64,000 nucleotides of DNA. It comes from Polaribacter sargassicola. GTDB taxonomy: Bacteria; Bacteroidota; Bacteroidia; Flavobacteriales; Flavobacteriaceae. The DNA is taken from assembly GCF_021991835.1 (NCBI RefSeq), contig NZ_JAHDAU010000001.1:558001-622000 (forward strand). Reading direction: 5' to 3'. Every line of letters starts with the position of its first letter. The stretch's first letter is position 1. Position numbers and translations under genes: made by a program. Below, piece by piece: positions 1-8,379 of the stretch. The notes under the pieces are model-generated. The model did not search any database and was not told the DNA's origin. It saw only the letters and a program-made list of their open reading frames with translations.

Positions 1-1464
1 CAGTTTATAGATAGAATTTTAAATCTTATAGATCTTTTAAAAGAAGATGTAGCAGATTTAGAAAAAGAATATCTTTTCCGTTATTATACTACATTTACAC
101 AGCTTAAAACATTACAAATTGAGTTTAAATACTTTTCTGATTTAAAAACATTATCACTTTTTTTTAGACAATTAGTTGCTGCAGAAAATTTATCATTTCA
201 AGGAGAACCATTAAAAGGTTTGCAGTTAATGGGTATGTTAGAAACACGTGTTTTAGATTTTGAAAACATAGTTTTAGTGTCTACAAACGAAGGGATTTTA
301 CCCGCAAGTAGTCAGCAAAACTCCTTTATTCCTTTTGATGTTAAGGTAGAGTTTGGATTACCAACTTATAGAGAAAAAGATGCTATTTTTTCGTATCACT
401 TTTTTAGGTTGATGCAAAGAGCTAAAAATGTATTTATAATTTACAATACAGAGCATGATGTATTTGGTAGAGGAGAAAAAAGTAGGTTTGTTACACAATT
501 AGAAATGATGCGAACCGATATTGTTCAAAAAATTGTGGCTCCAAAAATAGTATCTCATAACAATGAATTAAAAAAAATTAAGAAAAATGATTCTGTTTTT
601 AATTTATTAAAAGAATTGGCACAAAAAGGGATTTCTCCTTCTGCTCTAACAAATTATTTATACAACCCTATTGCTTTTTACAAACAAAAAATATTAAAAT
701 TAAAAGAGTTTGAAGATGTAGAAGAAACAGTTGCCTATAATACTTTGGGTACTGTTGTGCACGAAACTTTAGATAAGTTGTACAAACCTTTTGAAGGTAA
801 GTTTTTAACTGTAAAAAATGTAGAAACAATGCAAAAGTTATCTAAAGACTTGGTTGTTTATCATTTTAAAGAAGAGTTTAAAAACGGAGATATTTCTAGT
901 GGTAGAAATCGTTTAATTTTTGAAGTAGCAAATAGATTTATAAATAATTTTTTGAGTCAAGAAAAAGACTTACTAAAGGATAAAAAAAATCAACTAAAAA
1001 TAATTTCTACAGAAGAAAATTTGGCAACTCAGATAGAAATTGAAGGAATGGATTTTCCTATTAAAATTCACGGACAAGTAGATAGAGTTGATGAATTAAA
1101 TGGTGTTTTAAGAATTATAGATTATAAAACCGGAATGGTTAGCAGTGCTAATTTAAAAGTACCAGATTTTATAAGCTTAAGAGAAGAAAAACATCACAAA
1201 GCTATACAGGTTTTATTGTATGCGTATTTGTATACAAAAAGCAAAAAGTTTAATTTTTCTAAACCATTACAAGGCGGAATCTATTCTTTTAAAAATTTAA
1301 ATGGTGGTTTTTTATCAGTCAATTTTTCATCAAATTATAGAAAACCAGATGTAGAGATTACAGAAGAAAAGTTAGAAGAATTTATAACAGAAATTAAAAC
1401 TTACATTAAAGAAATTTATAATCTAGAAGAAGACTTTGTAGAACCTGCAGATTTAAAATATTAA
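1..1464 (+). CDS. PD-(D/E)XK nuclease family protein, AddB-like (5' truncated by window)
   Basis: The reading frame is open from base 1, so this is the last ~487 residues of a larger protein; an internal ATG at 220 is not the start. The N-terminal visible part has a helicase-like segment (GMLETRVLDFENI, then NEGILP), as in the C-terminal helicase-like region of AddB-type proteins. The C-terminal part has the RecB/AddB nuclease signature: a His in GTVVHETLDKLY, Asp in HGQVDRVDE and IDYKTG. Proteins of this architecture process DNA double-strand ends with a partner UvrD-type helicase. The partner would lie upstream, outside the window. The family call is firm; the exact role is inferred. Confidence 0.85.
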   Translation, partial: QFIDRILNLIDLLKEDVADLEKEYLFRYYTTFTQLKTLQIEFKYFSDLKTLSLFFRQLVAAENLSFQGEPLKGLQLMGMLETRVLDFENIVLVSTNEGILPASSQQNSFIPFDVKVEFGLPTYREKDAIFSYHFFRLMQRAKNVFIIYNTEHDVFGRGEKSRFVTQLEMMRTDIVQKIVAPKIVSHNNELKKIKKNDSVFNLLKELAQKGISPSALTNYLYNPIAFYKQKILKLKEFEDVEETVAYNTLGTVVHETLDKLYKPFEGKFLTVKNVETMQKLSKDLVVYHFKEEFKNGDISSGRNRLIFEVANRFINNFLSQEKDLLKDKKNQLKIISTEENLATQIEIEGMDFPIKIHGQVDRVDELNGVLRIIDYKTGMVSSANLKVPDFISLREEKHHKAIQVLLYAYLYTKSKKFNFSKPLQGGIYSFKNLNGGFLSVNFSSNYRKPDVEITEEKLEEFITEIKTYIKEIYNLEEDFVEPADLKY

Positions 1465-1486
1465 AGGTTTTATTATTTTAGTAAAG

Positions 1487-1494
1487 TACCTTTG
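1487..1494 (+). promoter_or_regulatory. Candidate -7 promoter box (TAnnTTTG) for the MATE gene
   Basis: TACCTTTG matches the Bacteroidetes primary sigma -7 consensus TAnnTTTG and lies 15 bases before the TTG start at 1510. No clear TTG -33 element is visible at the usual distance. Confidence 0.45.
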
Positions 1495-1509
1495 TAAAAA
1501 AACATTTTT

Positions 1510-2844
1510 TTGAGTAAAGATATTAGTTTTAAAAAGATAAATAAACTGGCGATACCGGCTTTAATTGCAGGTATTGCAGAACCATTATTGTCTATAACAG
1601 ACACAGCAATTATTGGTAATATTGATGTAAATGCAACAGAAAGTTTAGCTGCTGTTGGTATTGTTGGTGCATTTATATCTATGTTAATTTGGGTGTTTGG
1701 CCAAGTTAGAAGCGCAATTTCTTCAATTATATCACAATATGTAGGAGCCGATAAATTAGATAAAGTTAAATCTTTACCAGCACAATCTATTGCTATTGTA
1801 GTTTTAGCAAGTTTGGTAGTCTTAACAATTTCATATCCATTTTCTAAACAGATTTTTCAGTTTTATAATGCATCAGGTGTAGTTTTAGAATATTGTATTA
1901 CTTATTTTAAAATAAGAATTTTTGGTTTTCCATTTTCACTTTTTGTATTTGCTATTTTTGGTACTTTTAGAGGCTTACAAAACACTTATTATCCTATGGT
2001 AATTGCTATAATTGGTGCTTTGTTAAATGTTGTTTTAGACCTTGCTCTAGTTTACGGCGTAGATGGTTTTATACCTGCAATGAATATAAAAGGGGCAGCT
2101 TACGCAAGTGTAATTGCACAAATTACAATGGCTATTATTTCTGTAATTCTATTAATGAAAAAAACTACGATTTCTTTAAAAGTAAAATTTCCTTTTCATG
2201 AAGAAATTCCGCGTTTATTAGGTATGATTGGTAATCTTTTTTTAAGAACAATAGCTTTAAATACAGCCTTGTACTTTGCAACATCATATGCTACAGATTA
2301 CGGAAAAGAATATATTGCCGCATATACAATAGGTATTAATCTTTGGTTGTTAGGTGCTTTTATGATTGATGGTTACTCTAGCGCTGGTAATATTTTATCC
2401 GGCAGATTTTTAGGTGCAAAAGACTATAAATCTCTAGTAGAATTAAGTAATAAACTGTTTAAATATGGATTAATAACAGGAATAATTATTGCAATTTTTG
2501 GAGCAATTTTTTATAATTTTATAGGACAGATTTTTACAAAAGATACAGCTGTTTTAGAGCAATTTTATCATGTTTTTTGGATTGTTTTAATAACGCAACC
2601 TATAAATGCTATTACCTTTATTTTTGATGGAATGTTTAAAGGAATGGGAGAAATGAAATATTTAAGAAACCTTTTAATTCTTTCTACAGGTTTGGTTTTT
2701 ATACCAACTTTATTAGTATTTGATTATTATAATTTAAAACTAACAGCAATTTGGATTGCTTTTGCATTTTGGATGATTGCAAGAGGTTTGCCTTTAATTA
2801 TTAAGTTTAGAAAGAAATTTTTGCCACTTGTAAATTATAATTAA
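1510..2844 (+). CDS. MATE family efflux transporter
   Basis: A 444-residue polytopic inner-membrane protein with about twelve hydrophobic segments, the usual length and layout of MATE (NorM/DinF-type) cation-coupled drug exporters. The early IPALIAGIAEPLLSITDTA stretch is typical of the first MATE helix, and a second related half begins near residue 235. The start is TTG at 1510; no in-frame ATG precedes the conserved first helix. It is followed after 29 bases by the crotonase-family gene and probably co-transcribed with it. Substrate cannot be told from sequence. Confidence 0.9.
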   Translation: MSKDISFKKINKLAIPALIAGIAEPLLSITDTAIIGNIDVNATESLAAVGIVGAFISMLIWVFGQVRSAISSIISQYVGADKLDKVKSLPAQSIAIVVLASLVVLTISYPFSKQIFQFYNASGVVLEYCITYFKIRIFGFPFSLFVFAIFGTFRGLQNTYYPMVIAIIGALLNVVLDLALVYGVDGFIPAMNIKGAAYASVIAQITMAIISVILLMKKTTISLKVKFPFHEEIPRLLGMIGNLFLRTIALNTALYFATSYATDYGKEYIAAYTIGINLWLLGAFMIDGYSSAGNILSGRFLGAKDYKSLVELSNKLFKYGLITGIIIAIFGAIFYNFIGQIFTKDTAVLEQFYHVFWIVLITQPINAITFIFDGMFKGMGEMKYLRNLLILSTGLVFIPTLLVFDYYNLKLTAIWIAFAFWMIARGLPLIIKFRKKFLPLVNYN

Positions 2845-2873
2845 ACCGTATTTTTACTAAAAATTCATTTTTT

Positions 2874-3641
2874 ATGACCACAGATAGACAAAACGGAAGT
2901 TTATATACCAAAATTCAAAACAAAATTGCAACAATAGAGTTCGGTCATCTGGCAAGTAATTCTTTTCCTGGTCAATTGTTAGAAAGATTGGCTAAAGAAT
3001 TTATTTCTGTTGGTAAAAACAATGAAGTTTCTGTAATTATTTTAAAATCTGAAGGAGAAAAAGCATTTTGTGCAGGTGCTTCTTTTGATGAATTAGTTGC
3101 AATTACAAATCTAGAAGATGGCAAACAATTTTTTTCTGGTTTTGCAAATGTAATTAATGCAATGAGAACTTGCGGAAAATTAATAATTGGTAGAGTACAA
3201 GGTAAAACTGTTGGTGGTGGCGTTGGTTTATCTGCTGCTTGTGATTATGTTTTGGCAACAGAAAATGCAGCCATTAAATTATCTGAATTTACCATTGGTA
3301 TTGGTCCTTTTGTTATAGAACCTGCCGTAACTCGTAAAATAGGAATTGCAGCAACATCAGAATTAACTTTAGATGCAACAAGTTGGAAAAATGCTTATTG
3401 GGCAAAAGAAAAAGGTTTGTATGCACGTGTTTTTGAAAACATAAATGAATTGGATAAAGAAGTAGAAATCTTATCAGAAAAATTGGCAAGTTACAATCCA
3501 GCTGCTTTATCAGAAATGAAAAAAGTTTTATGGAAAGGAACCGAAAATTGGAAAGATTTATTAGCCGAAAGAGCTGCTATTTCTGGAGAGTTGGTGTTGT
3601 CTGATTTTACAAAAAAAGCTTTATCAAAATTTAAAAAATAA
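2874..3641 (+). CDS. Enoyl-CoA hydratase/isomerase (crotonase) family protein
   Basis: A 255-residue soluble crotonase-fold protein. The oxyanion-hole segment EKAFCAGASFDEL (residues ~62-74) and the GGGVGLSAACDYV segment (~115-127) identify the family. Two-glutamate hydratases have Glu right after GGG (GGGCE-type); here that position is Gly, while the second Glu is kept in LSEF. This one-glutamate pattern fits isomerases or other crotonase reactions better than a classical hydratase. It sits 29 bases after the MATE gene and only 4 bases before the MOSC gene, so the three probably form an operon, but their link in function is unclear. Confidence 0.85.
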   Translation: MTTDRQNGSLYTKIQNKIATIEFGHLASNSFPGQLLERLAKEFISVGKNNEVSVIILKSEGEKAFCAGASFDELVAITNLEDGKQFFSGFANVINAMRTCGKLIIGRVQGKTVGGGVGLSAACDYVLATENAAIKLSEFTIGIGPFVIEPAVTRKIGIAATSELTLDATSWKNAYWAKEKGLYARVFENINELDKEVEILSEKLASYNPAALSEMKKVLWKGTENWKDLLAERAAISGELVLSDFTKKALSKFKK

Positions 3642-3645
3642 ATCA

Positions 3646-4209
3646 ATGAAAATTGTTTCTACAAATATCGGAGAACGTCAAGAAATTAATTGGAAAGGAA
3701 AACTAGTAACTACAGGTATTTTTAAATATTCTGTAGATAAACCTATTTTTTTAGATAAAGAAGATGTAAAAGATGATGCTGTTTGTGATAGAAAACATCA
3801 CGGAGGAATTTTACAAGCAGTTTACGGATATTCTTTAAAACATTATGATTATTGGCAAAAATTATATCCGGATTTAGAATTCGAAAACGGAATTTTTGGT
3901 GAAAATTTAACTATTGATGATTTAGACGAAACTAAAATTCATCAAGGAGATACTTTTAAAGTAGGAGAAACAATTATAGAAGCAACAGTGCAAAGAAATC
4001 CGTGTATGAAATTAGGAATTCGTTTTAATGATATGAAAATTGTAAAACAATTTTGGAATACTACTTTTTGTGGCGTCTATTTTAAAGTGATAAAAACCGG
4101 ATTGGTAAAAGCCGGTGATGTTTTTGAACAAATTAAATCTTGTCCAGAAAATCCTACAATTGCAGATTTATATGTTGCTAAAAGAGTTGCAAAAAGTACT
4201 AAGTCTTAA
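3646..4209 (+). CDS. MOSC domain-containing protein (YiiM-like)
   Basis: A 187-residue protein with the MOSC fold, related to the C-terminal domain of molybdenum cofactor sulfurases. Typical features are the DRKHHGG segment (~48-54), YGYSLKHYDYW, GIFGENLTIDD, and RNPCMKLG with the conserved Cys (~residue 120). YiiM-type MOSC proteins handle molybdenum cofactor or reduce N-hydroxylated compounds; the substrate here is unknown. The gene starts 4 bases after the crotonase-family stop codon, indicating translational coupling. Confidence 0.88.
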   Translation: MKIVSTNIGERQEINWKGKLVTTGIFKYSVDKPIFLDKEDVKDDAVCDRKHHGGILQAVYGYSLKHYDYWQKLYPDLEFENGIFGENLTIDDLDETKIHQGDTFKVGETIIEATVQRNPCMKLGIRFNDMKIVKQFWNTTFCGVYFKVIKTGLVKAGDVFEQIKSCPENPTIADLYVAKRVAKSTKS

Positions 4210-4220
4210 AATAAATTAAT

Positions 4221-4249
4221 AAACACTGGTTTAATATCTAAAAGTGTTT
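4221..4249. terminator. Weak hairpin between convergent genes
   Basis: AAACACT and AGTGTTT form a 7-bp stem with a 15-base loop, followed by a short T run on the + strand. It lies between the MOSC gene and holB, which converge, so a termination role is plausible but the stem is weak. Confidence 0.4.
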
Positions 4250-4273
4250 TTTAAGAGGAATAAGTTACAGAGG

Positions 4274-5416
4274 TTAAACCTTATCTTCTTTTTTATGTAA
4301 AAAACGAGTTAATTTCATAGAAAGATCTAACAAAATAATTTTTGCGTTTCCGTTTCTTTCAATATGATATATGGCATCATTTAACTCTTTTTCTATTTCT
4401 AAAATATTACCAGCATGTACAAAAGGGGCAAATTTAGAAAGTTGAAATCCGGTTTTAGTTTCCATAAAAACCAAATTCTCAGATTTGTAATTTAGCAACA
4501 TTGCTTGTCTAAAAAATTGCAAACAATAATCTAAAAAACGTTTTTGCGTTTCTCGGCCTGTTTTAGCAATCGTATCAGACCATTCTATCAATTGCTGTAC
4601 AACAGCTGCATTTCCTCTGGCTTTAAAAGCGGTTCTTACCCAAGCAACAAACCATTCTTCAAAAACCAAATCAGAAGAATCATTATGCAATAAATGCAAG
4701 GCTTTATTAAAATTACCTTCTGCTTGATGCGCAATTTTTGCTGCATCATTATCCGAAACTTGATGGTCTACTATTAATGTATTGCTAATATCTTGTTCGC
4801 TTAAATTAGGAAAATGTAAGGCCTGACAACGAGATTTTATTGTGTTAATAATTTGCTCTTCGTTTTCTGTAACTAGAATAAAAACTGTTTTTTCCGGTGG
4901 TTCTTCAATCAGTTTTAGTAATTTATTGGCAGCAGAAATATTCATTTTTTCTGCCATCCAAATAATCATCACTTTAAAACCACCTTCATAACTTTTAAGT
5001 TGTAGCTTTTTTACAACATCTTCTGCTTCATCAACACCAATAATTCCCTGTTTATTTTCTACGCCAATGTGTTGTAGCCAATTAAACAGACTTCCGTAGG
5101 GTTGTGTTGCAATAAATTTTCGCCAATCTTCTAAAAATAAACTACTAATAGGGTGCTTTTTAACGTTATCATTAGTAGTAACAGGAAAAGCAAAATGTAA
5201 ATCTGGATGTTGAAGTTTATCGCATTTTATGTTACAAACATCTGCATTATCAGAAAAATTACACAACAAAAATTGAGCATAAGCAATAGCCATTGGTAAG
5301 GTTCCGCTACCTTCTTTACCTACAAATAATTGTGCGTGCGGTATCCTGCCGTTTTCCGCAGATATTTTTAGGTGTTTTTTAATATGTTCTTGACCGATAA
5401 TTTGGTTGAAAAGCAT
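4274..5416 (-). CDS. holB: DNA polymerase III subunit delta' (clamp loader)
   Basis: About 380 residues, AAA+ clamp-loader fold. It begins LFNQIIGQEHIKKHL and has a degenerate P-loop (GKEGSGT), a zinc-binding-like Cys pair (CNIKCDKLQHPD) and the clamp-loader pattern NAANKLLKLIEEPP and IKSRCQ. These identify delta' rather than DnaX, because no long tau region follows. The subunit helps load the sliding clamp at the replication fork. The ATG at 5416 is chosen over an upstream in-frame TTG (5422), because that TTG lies inside a TATATTTG promoter box. Confidence 0.88.
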   Translation of the reverse strand: MLFNQIIGQEHIKKHLKISAENGRIPHAQLFVGKEGSGTLPMAIAYAQFLLCNFSDNADVCNIKCDKLQHPDLHFAFPVTTNDNVKKHPISSLFLEDWRKFIATQPYGSLFNWLQHIGVENKQGIIGVDEAEDVVKKLQLKSYEGGFKVMIIWMAEKMNISAANKLLKLIEEPPEKTVFILVTENEEQIINTIKSRCQALHFPNLSEQDISNTLIVDHQVSDNDAAKIAHQAEGNFNKALHLLHNDSSDLVFEEWFVAWVRTAFKARGNAAVVQQLIEWSDTIAKTGRETQKRFLDYCLQFFRQAMLLNYKSENLVFMETKTGFQLSKFAPFVHAGNILEIEKELNDAIYHIERNGNAKIILLDLSMKLTRFLHKKEDKV

Positions 5417-5419
5417 AGG

Positions 5420-5427
5420 CAAATATA
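5420..5427 (-). promoter_or_regulatory. Candidate -7 box (TATATTTG) directly in front of holB
   Basis: On the minus strand TATATTTG is followed by only three bases before the ATG at 5416. If used, transcription would begin at or inside the start codon, giving a leaderless or near-leaderless mRNA. The nearest TTG upstream is at a 23-base spacing, longer than usual. Confidence 0.4.
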
Positions 5428-5565
5428 AAATTTGTTTGTCATTAATGCATCAATTTAGCAAATCAATCTTTAAGGTTACGTAAATCATTTAAATAGTAGT
5501 TTTTATCTTCGAAAACGTTGTATTAGATTTAATAATTATAGGCTTAAAAAGAGTAAATAAATCGG

Positions 5566-5573
5566 TATTTTTG
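5566..5573 (+). promoter_or_regulatory. Candidate -7 box (TATTTTTG) for pgk
   Basis: TATTTTTG fits TAnnTTTG exactly and ends 22 bases before the pgk ATG, a good distance for a short leader. No clear -33 TTG is seen. Confidence 0.5.
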
Positions 5574-5595
5574 TTAAAAATAGATTTAATAAAAG

Positions 5596-6783
5596 ATGAA
5601 AACACTAAAAGATTTTAACTTTAAGAATAAGAAAGCATTAATTCGTGTAGATTTTAATGTGCCTTTAAATGATAAGTTTGAAGTAACTGATGCTACAAGA
5701 ATTCAAGCGGCAAAATCTACAATTATAGATATTTTAGAGCAAGAAGGTAGCTGTATTTTAATGTCTCATTTAGGTAGACCAAAAGGGTTTCAAGATGAGT
5801 TTTCTTTAGGTCATATTGTAGAAAAAGCAACAGAAATATTAGGTGTTAAAGTAAAATTTGTTGCAGATTGTATTGGTGATAAAGTAGAGGAAGCTGTTGC
5901 AAATTTAGAATCTGGAGAAATCTTATTATTAGAAAACTTACGTTTTTACGAAGAAGAGAAAAAAGGAGATGTTGCTTTTGCAGAAAAATTATCAAAATTT
6001 GGTGATGTTTATGTAAATGATGCTTTTGGTACAGCACATAGAGCACATGCATCAACAACAATTATTGCTCAGTTTTTTGAAGACAATAAATGTTTTGGAA
6101 ACTTATTAGCAAGAGAAATAGAAAGCATAGATAAAGTTTTAAATAATTCTGAAAAACCAGTTTTGGCAATTTTAGGAGGTGCTAAAGTTTCTTCTAAAAT
6201 TACAGTTATAGAAAATATTTTAGACAAAGTAGATCATTTAATTATTGGTGGTGGAATGAGTTTTACTTTTGTTAAAGCAAAAGGAGGAGATGTTGGTGAT
6301 TCTATTTGCGAAGATGATAAAATGGATTTAGCTTTAGATATTTTAAAACAAGCAAAAGAAAAAGGTGTAGAGGTTCATATACCAGTTGATGTAATTGCTG
6401 CGGATGATTTTTCTAACACAGCAAACACACAGGTTTTAGATATTACTAAAATTCCTGATGGATGGCAAGGTTTAGATGCTGGACATAAATCTAGAGAGAT
6501 TTTTGATGATGTAGTAAATAAATGTAAAACTATTTTATGGAACGGACCTTTAGGTGTTTTTGAAATGGAAACTTTTGCAGAAGGTACAATTGCATTAGGA
6601 AACTCTATTGATACTGCAACTAAAAACGGAGCATTTTCTTTAGTTGGTGGTGGAGATTCTGTTGCTGCAGTTAAACAATTTGGTTTTGCAGACAAAGTAA
6701 GTTATGTTTCTACAGGTGGTGGAGCAATGTTAGAAATGTTAGAAGGTAAAACGTTGCCAGGTATTGATGCTATATTAAAATAA
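5596..6783 (+). CDS. pgk: Phosphoglycerate kinase
   Basis: A 395-residue cytoplasmic enzyme of glycolysis/gluconeogenesis that transfers phosphate between 1,3-bisphosphoglycerate and ADP. Full family length. Visible signatures are RVDFNVPLN near the N-terminus, [24 protein letters not shown], the hinge/nucleotide region GGAKVSSKI and the C-terminal GGGDSVAAV and STGGGAMLE. It has its own promoter box upstream and a strong palindromic terminator downstream, so it is probably a single-gene transcript. Confidence 0.97.
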   Translation: MKTLKDFNFKNKKALIRVDFNVPLNDKFEVTDATRIQAAKSTIIDILEQEGSCILMSHLGRPKGFQDEFSLGHIVEKATEILGVKVKFVADCIGDKVEEAVANLESGEILLLENLRFYEEEKKGDVAFAEKLSKFGDVYVNDAFGTAHRAHASTTIIAQFFEDNKCFGNLLAREIESIDKVLNNSEKPVLAILGGAKVSSKITVIENILDKVDHLIIGGGMSFTFVKAKGGDVGDSICEDDKMDLALDILKQAKEKGVEVHIPVDVIAADDFSNTANTQVLDITKIPDGWQGLDAGHKSREIFDDVVNKCKTILWNGPLGVFEMETFAEGTIALGNSIDTATKNGAFSLVGGGDSVAAVKQFGFADKVSYVSTGGGAMLEMLEGKTLPGIDAILK

Positions 6784-6803
6784 AATTCTTAATAATTTTT
6801 TTA

Positions 6804-6837
6804 ACAAGCGTGTAATTTTATAAAATTACACGCTTGT
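6804..6837. terminator. Perfect 17-bp palindrome terminator after pgk
   Basis: Two 17-base arms (ACAAGCGTGTAATTTTA and its exact complement) meet with no spacer; in RNA the AT centre would open into a loop. It lies 20 bases after the pgk stop codon and is followed by a T-rich stretch. Confidence 0.8.
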
Positions 6838-6921
6838 TGTCTTTTAGAATAATAAACTATATTTTAGTTGTTAGTTTTTTAAAGTTTTACGATTAAATAA
6901 AGGTACAAACAAATACAATAA

Positions 6922-7962
6922 ATGAAATACACAACATTACCAAATACAGATATAAAAGTTAGTAAAATTTGTTTAGGAACCATGACATGGGGAAACCAAA
7001 ATACTCAAGAGGAAGCTTTTGAACAAATGGATTATGCTTTAGAACAAGGTGTTAATTTTTTTGATGCGGCAGAATTATATCCTGTACCAGCAAATGCAGA
7101 AACGTATGGTGCAACAGAAAAAATAATAGGTAATTGGTTTAAAAAAACAGGAAATAGAGAAAAGGTTGTTTTAGCATCAAAAATAGCAGGAGGCGGAGAT
7201 TATACTGCTCATATTAGAAAAGATGGTTTTAGCAAAAGAGCTATTAAAGAAGCTATTGAAGGTAGTTTAAACAGATTGCAAACAGATTATATAGATTTGT
7301 ATCAATTACATTGGCCATCTCGTGGGGTAAATTGTTTTGGTACAAGAGAGTATCCTTTTAAAACAGCAACAAAAGAAGCAGAGAATCATTTAGAAATTTT
7401 AGAAACTTTAAATGAATTTGTAAAGTCAGGTGTAATTAGACAAATAGGTTTGTCTAATGAAACTCCGTGGGGAACGATGAAGTACTTAGAAACTTCCGAA
7501 AAAAATAATTTACCAAGACCTGTTACTGTTCAAAATTCATTTTCTATGATTCATAGATCTTATGAATACGGAATGAGTGAAGTTTCTTTAAGAGAAGATA
7601 TTGGTTTGTTAGCATATTCTCCTTTAGCACAAGGTGTTTTGTCTGGTAAGTATTTAGGTGGTAATTTACCAGAAGGAGCTAGAGGAACTTTGTTTCCGCG
7701 TTTTATAGCGCGTTATACTGGTGATGGATCTGTAAAAGCAGTAAAAAAATATAATGAAATTGCAAAAAAGCACGGATTAACATTGGCAGAAATGTCTTTA
7801 GCATTTATCAATCAATTGCCATTTGTAACTAGTAATATTATTGGAGCAACAAAAATGAATCAATTAAAAGAAAATATCAATTCTATTAATATTGATTTGT
7901 CTGATGAAATTTTGCAAGAAATAGAAGCAATTCATGCAGCAATACCAAACCCTGCACCATAA
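6922..7962 (+). CDS. Aldo/keto reductase, Tas-like
   Basis: A 346-residue NADPH-dependent oxidoreductase of the aldo/keto reductase family. The N-terminus MKYTTLPNTDIKVS, LGTMTWGNQN and AAELYPVP resemble E. coli Tas and related AKRs. Catalytic-type residues are visible: Asp and Tyr in FFDAAELY, Lys in LASKIAGG and His in YQLHWPS. The C-terminal SNIIGATKMNQLKEN matches the family's cofactor-binding segment. The gene stands alone between two terminators. Its physiological substrate is unknown. Confidence 0.92.
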   Translation: MKYTTLPNTDIKVSKICLGTMTWGNQNTQEEAFEQMDYALEQGVNFFDAAELYPVPANAETYGATEKIIGNWFKKTGNREKVVLASKIAGGGDYTAHIRKDGFSKRAIKEAIEGSLNRLQTDYIDLYQLHWPSRGVNCFGTREYPFKTATKEAENHLEILETLNEFVKSGVIRQIGLSNETPWGTMKYLETSEKNNLPRPVTVQNSFSMIHRSYEYGMSEVSLREDIGLLAYSPLAQGVLSGKYLGGNLPEGARGTLFPRFIARYTGDGSVKAVKKYNEIAKKHGLTLAEMSLAFINQLPFVTSNIIGATKMNQLKENINSINIDLSDEILQEIEAIHAAIPNPAP

Positions 7963-7985
7963 TCATAATAGATAATAAAAAGATA

Positions 7986-8025
7986 AAAAAAAATCCGAAG
8001 TAATAATTTACTTCGGATTTTTTTT
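7986..8025. terminator. Terminator between aldo/keto reductase and the convergent lipoprotein gene
   Basis: An 18-bp stem (A-run + ATCCGAAGTAA paired with TTACTTCGGAT + T-run) with a 4-base loop (TAAT). A on one flank and T on the other allow it to work in both directions, which suits the convergent genes. Confidence 0.85.
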
Positions 8026-8056
8026 ATGATTTATAATTGAGTAGAAATAATAAGTT

Positions 8057-8359
8057 TTATTCAATTAATTTAATTGTATTCGCTTTAAATCTTCCATTTT
8101 CTATAGCACCAGCAATTTCTGCTTTTCTAACTACCTCACAAAAACCTGTGTGTTTGTTGTGTGCATCTCCAAAATCATCTATGCCAAATCCGTCTACAAA
8201 ATAAGCTTTTTCATCAACACGAATAGCCAAGCTACAGCCTTTTTCAGAATCTAAACCAAACTGACATTGACCGCAAGAAATATCAGTAACTTGGTTTATT
8301 TCTTTTTTGTTGCTGCAAGAAGCAAATATTAATAAACTTAAAACAATTAATTTTCTCAT
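8057..8359 (-). CDS. Small lipoprotein, DUF6370-like
   Basis: A 100-residue protein with a lipoprotein signal peptide ending LLIFASC (Cys at ~15). The mature part carries ISCGQCQFGL, a GCSLAIR segment and a HNKHTGFCEV segment, so cysteine and histidine residues are placed as if to bind metal or form disulfides. It resembles the uncharacterised DUF6370 family, from memory. It follows glnS by 20 bases on the same strand and probably shares its transcript. The function is unknown. Confidence 0.7.
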   Translation of the reverse strand: MRKLIVLSLLIFASCSNKKEINQVTDISCGQCQFGLDSEKGCSLAIRVDEKAYFVDGFGIDDFGDAHNKHTGFCEVVRKAEIAGAIENGRFKANTIKLIE

Positions 8360-8379
8360 TCTTTTTTAGAATAATATTT

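Noticed and set aside
6375..6695. 106-codon minus-strand frame opposite pgk
   Set aside because: Lies entirely within the well-supported pgk gene and resembles no family; it is an antisense shadow of the codon pattern.
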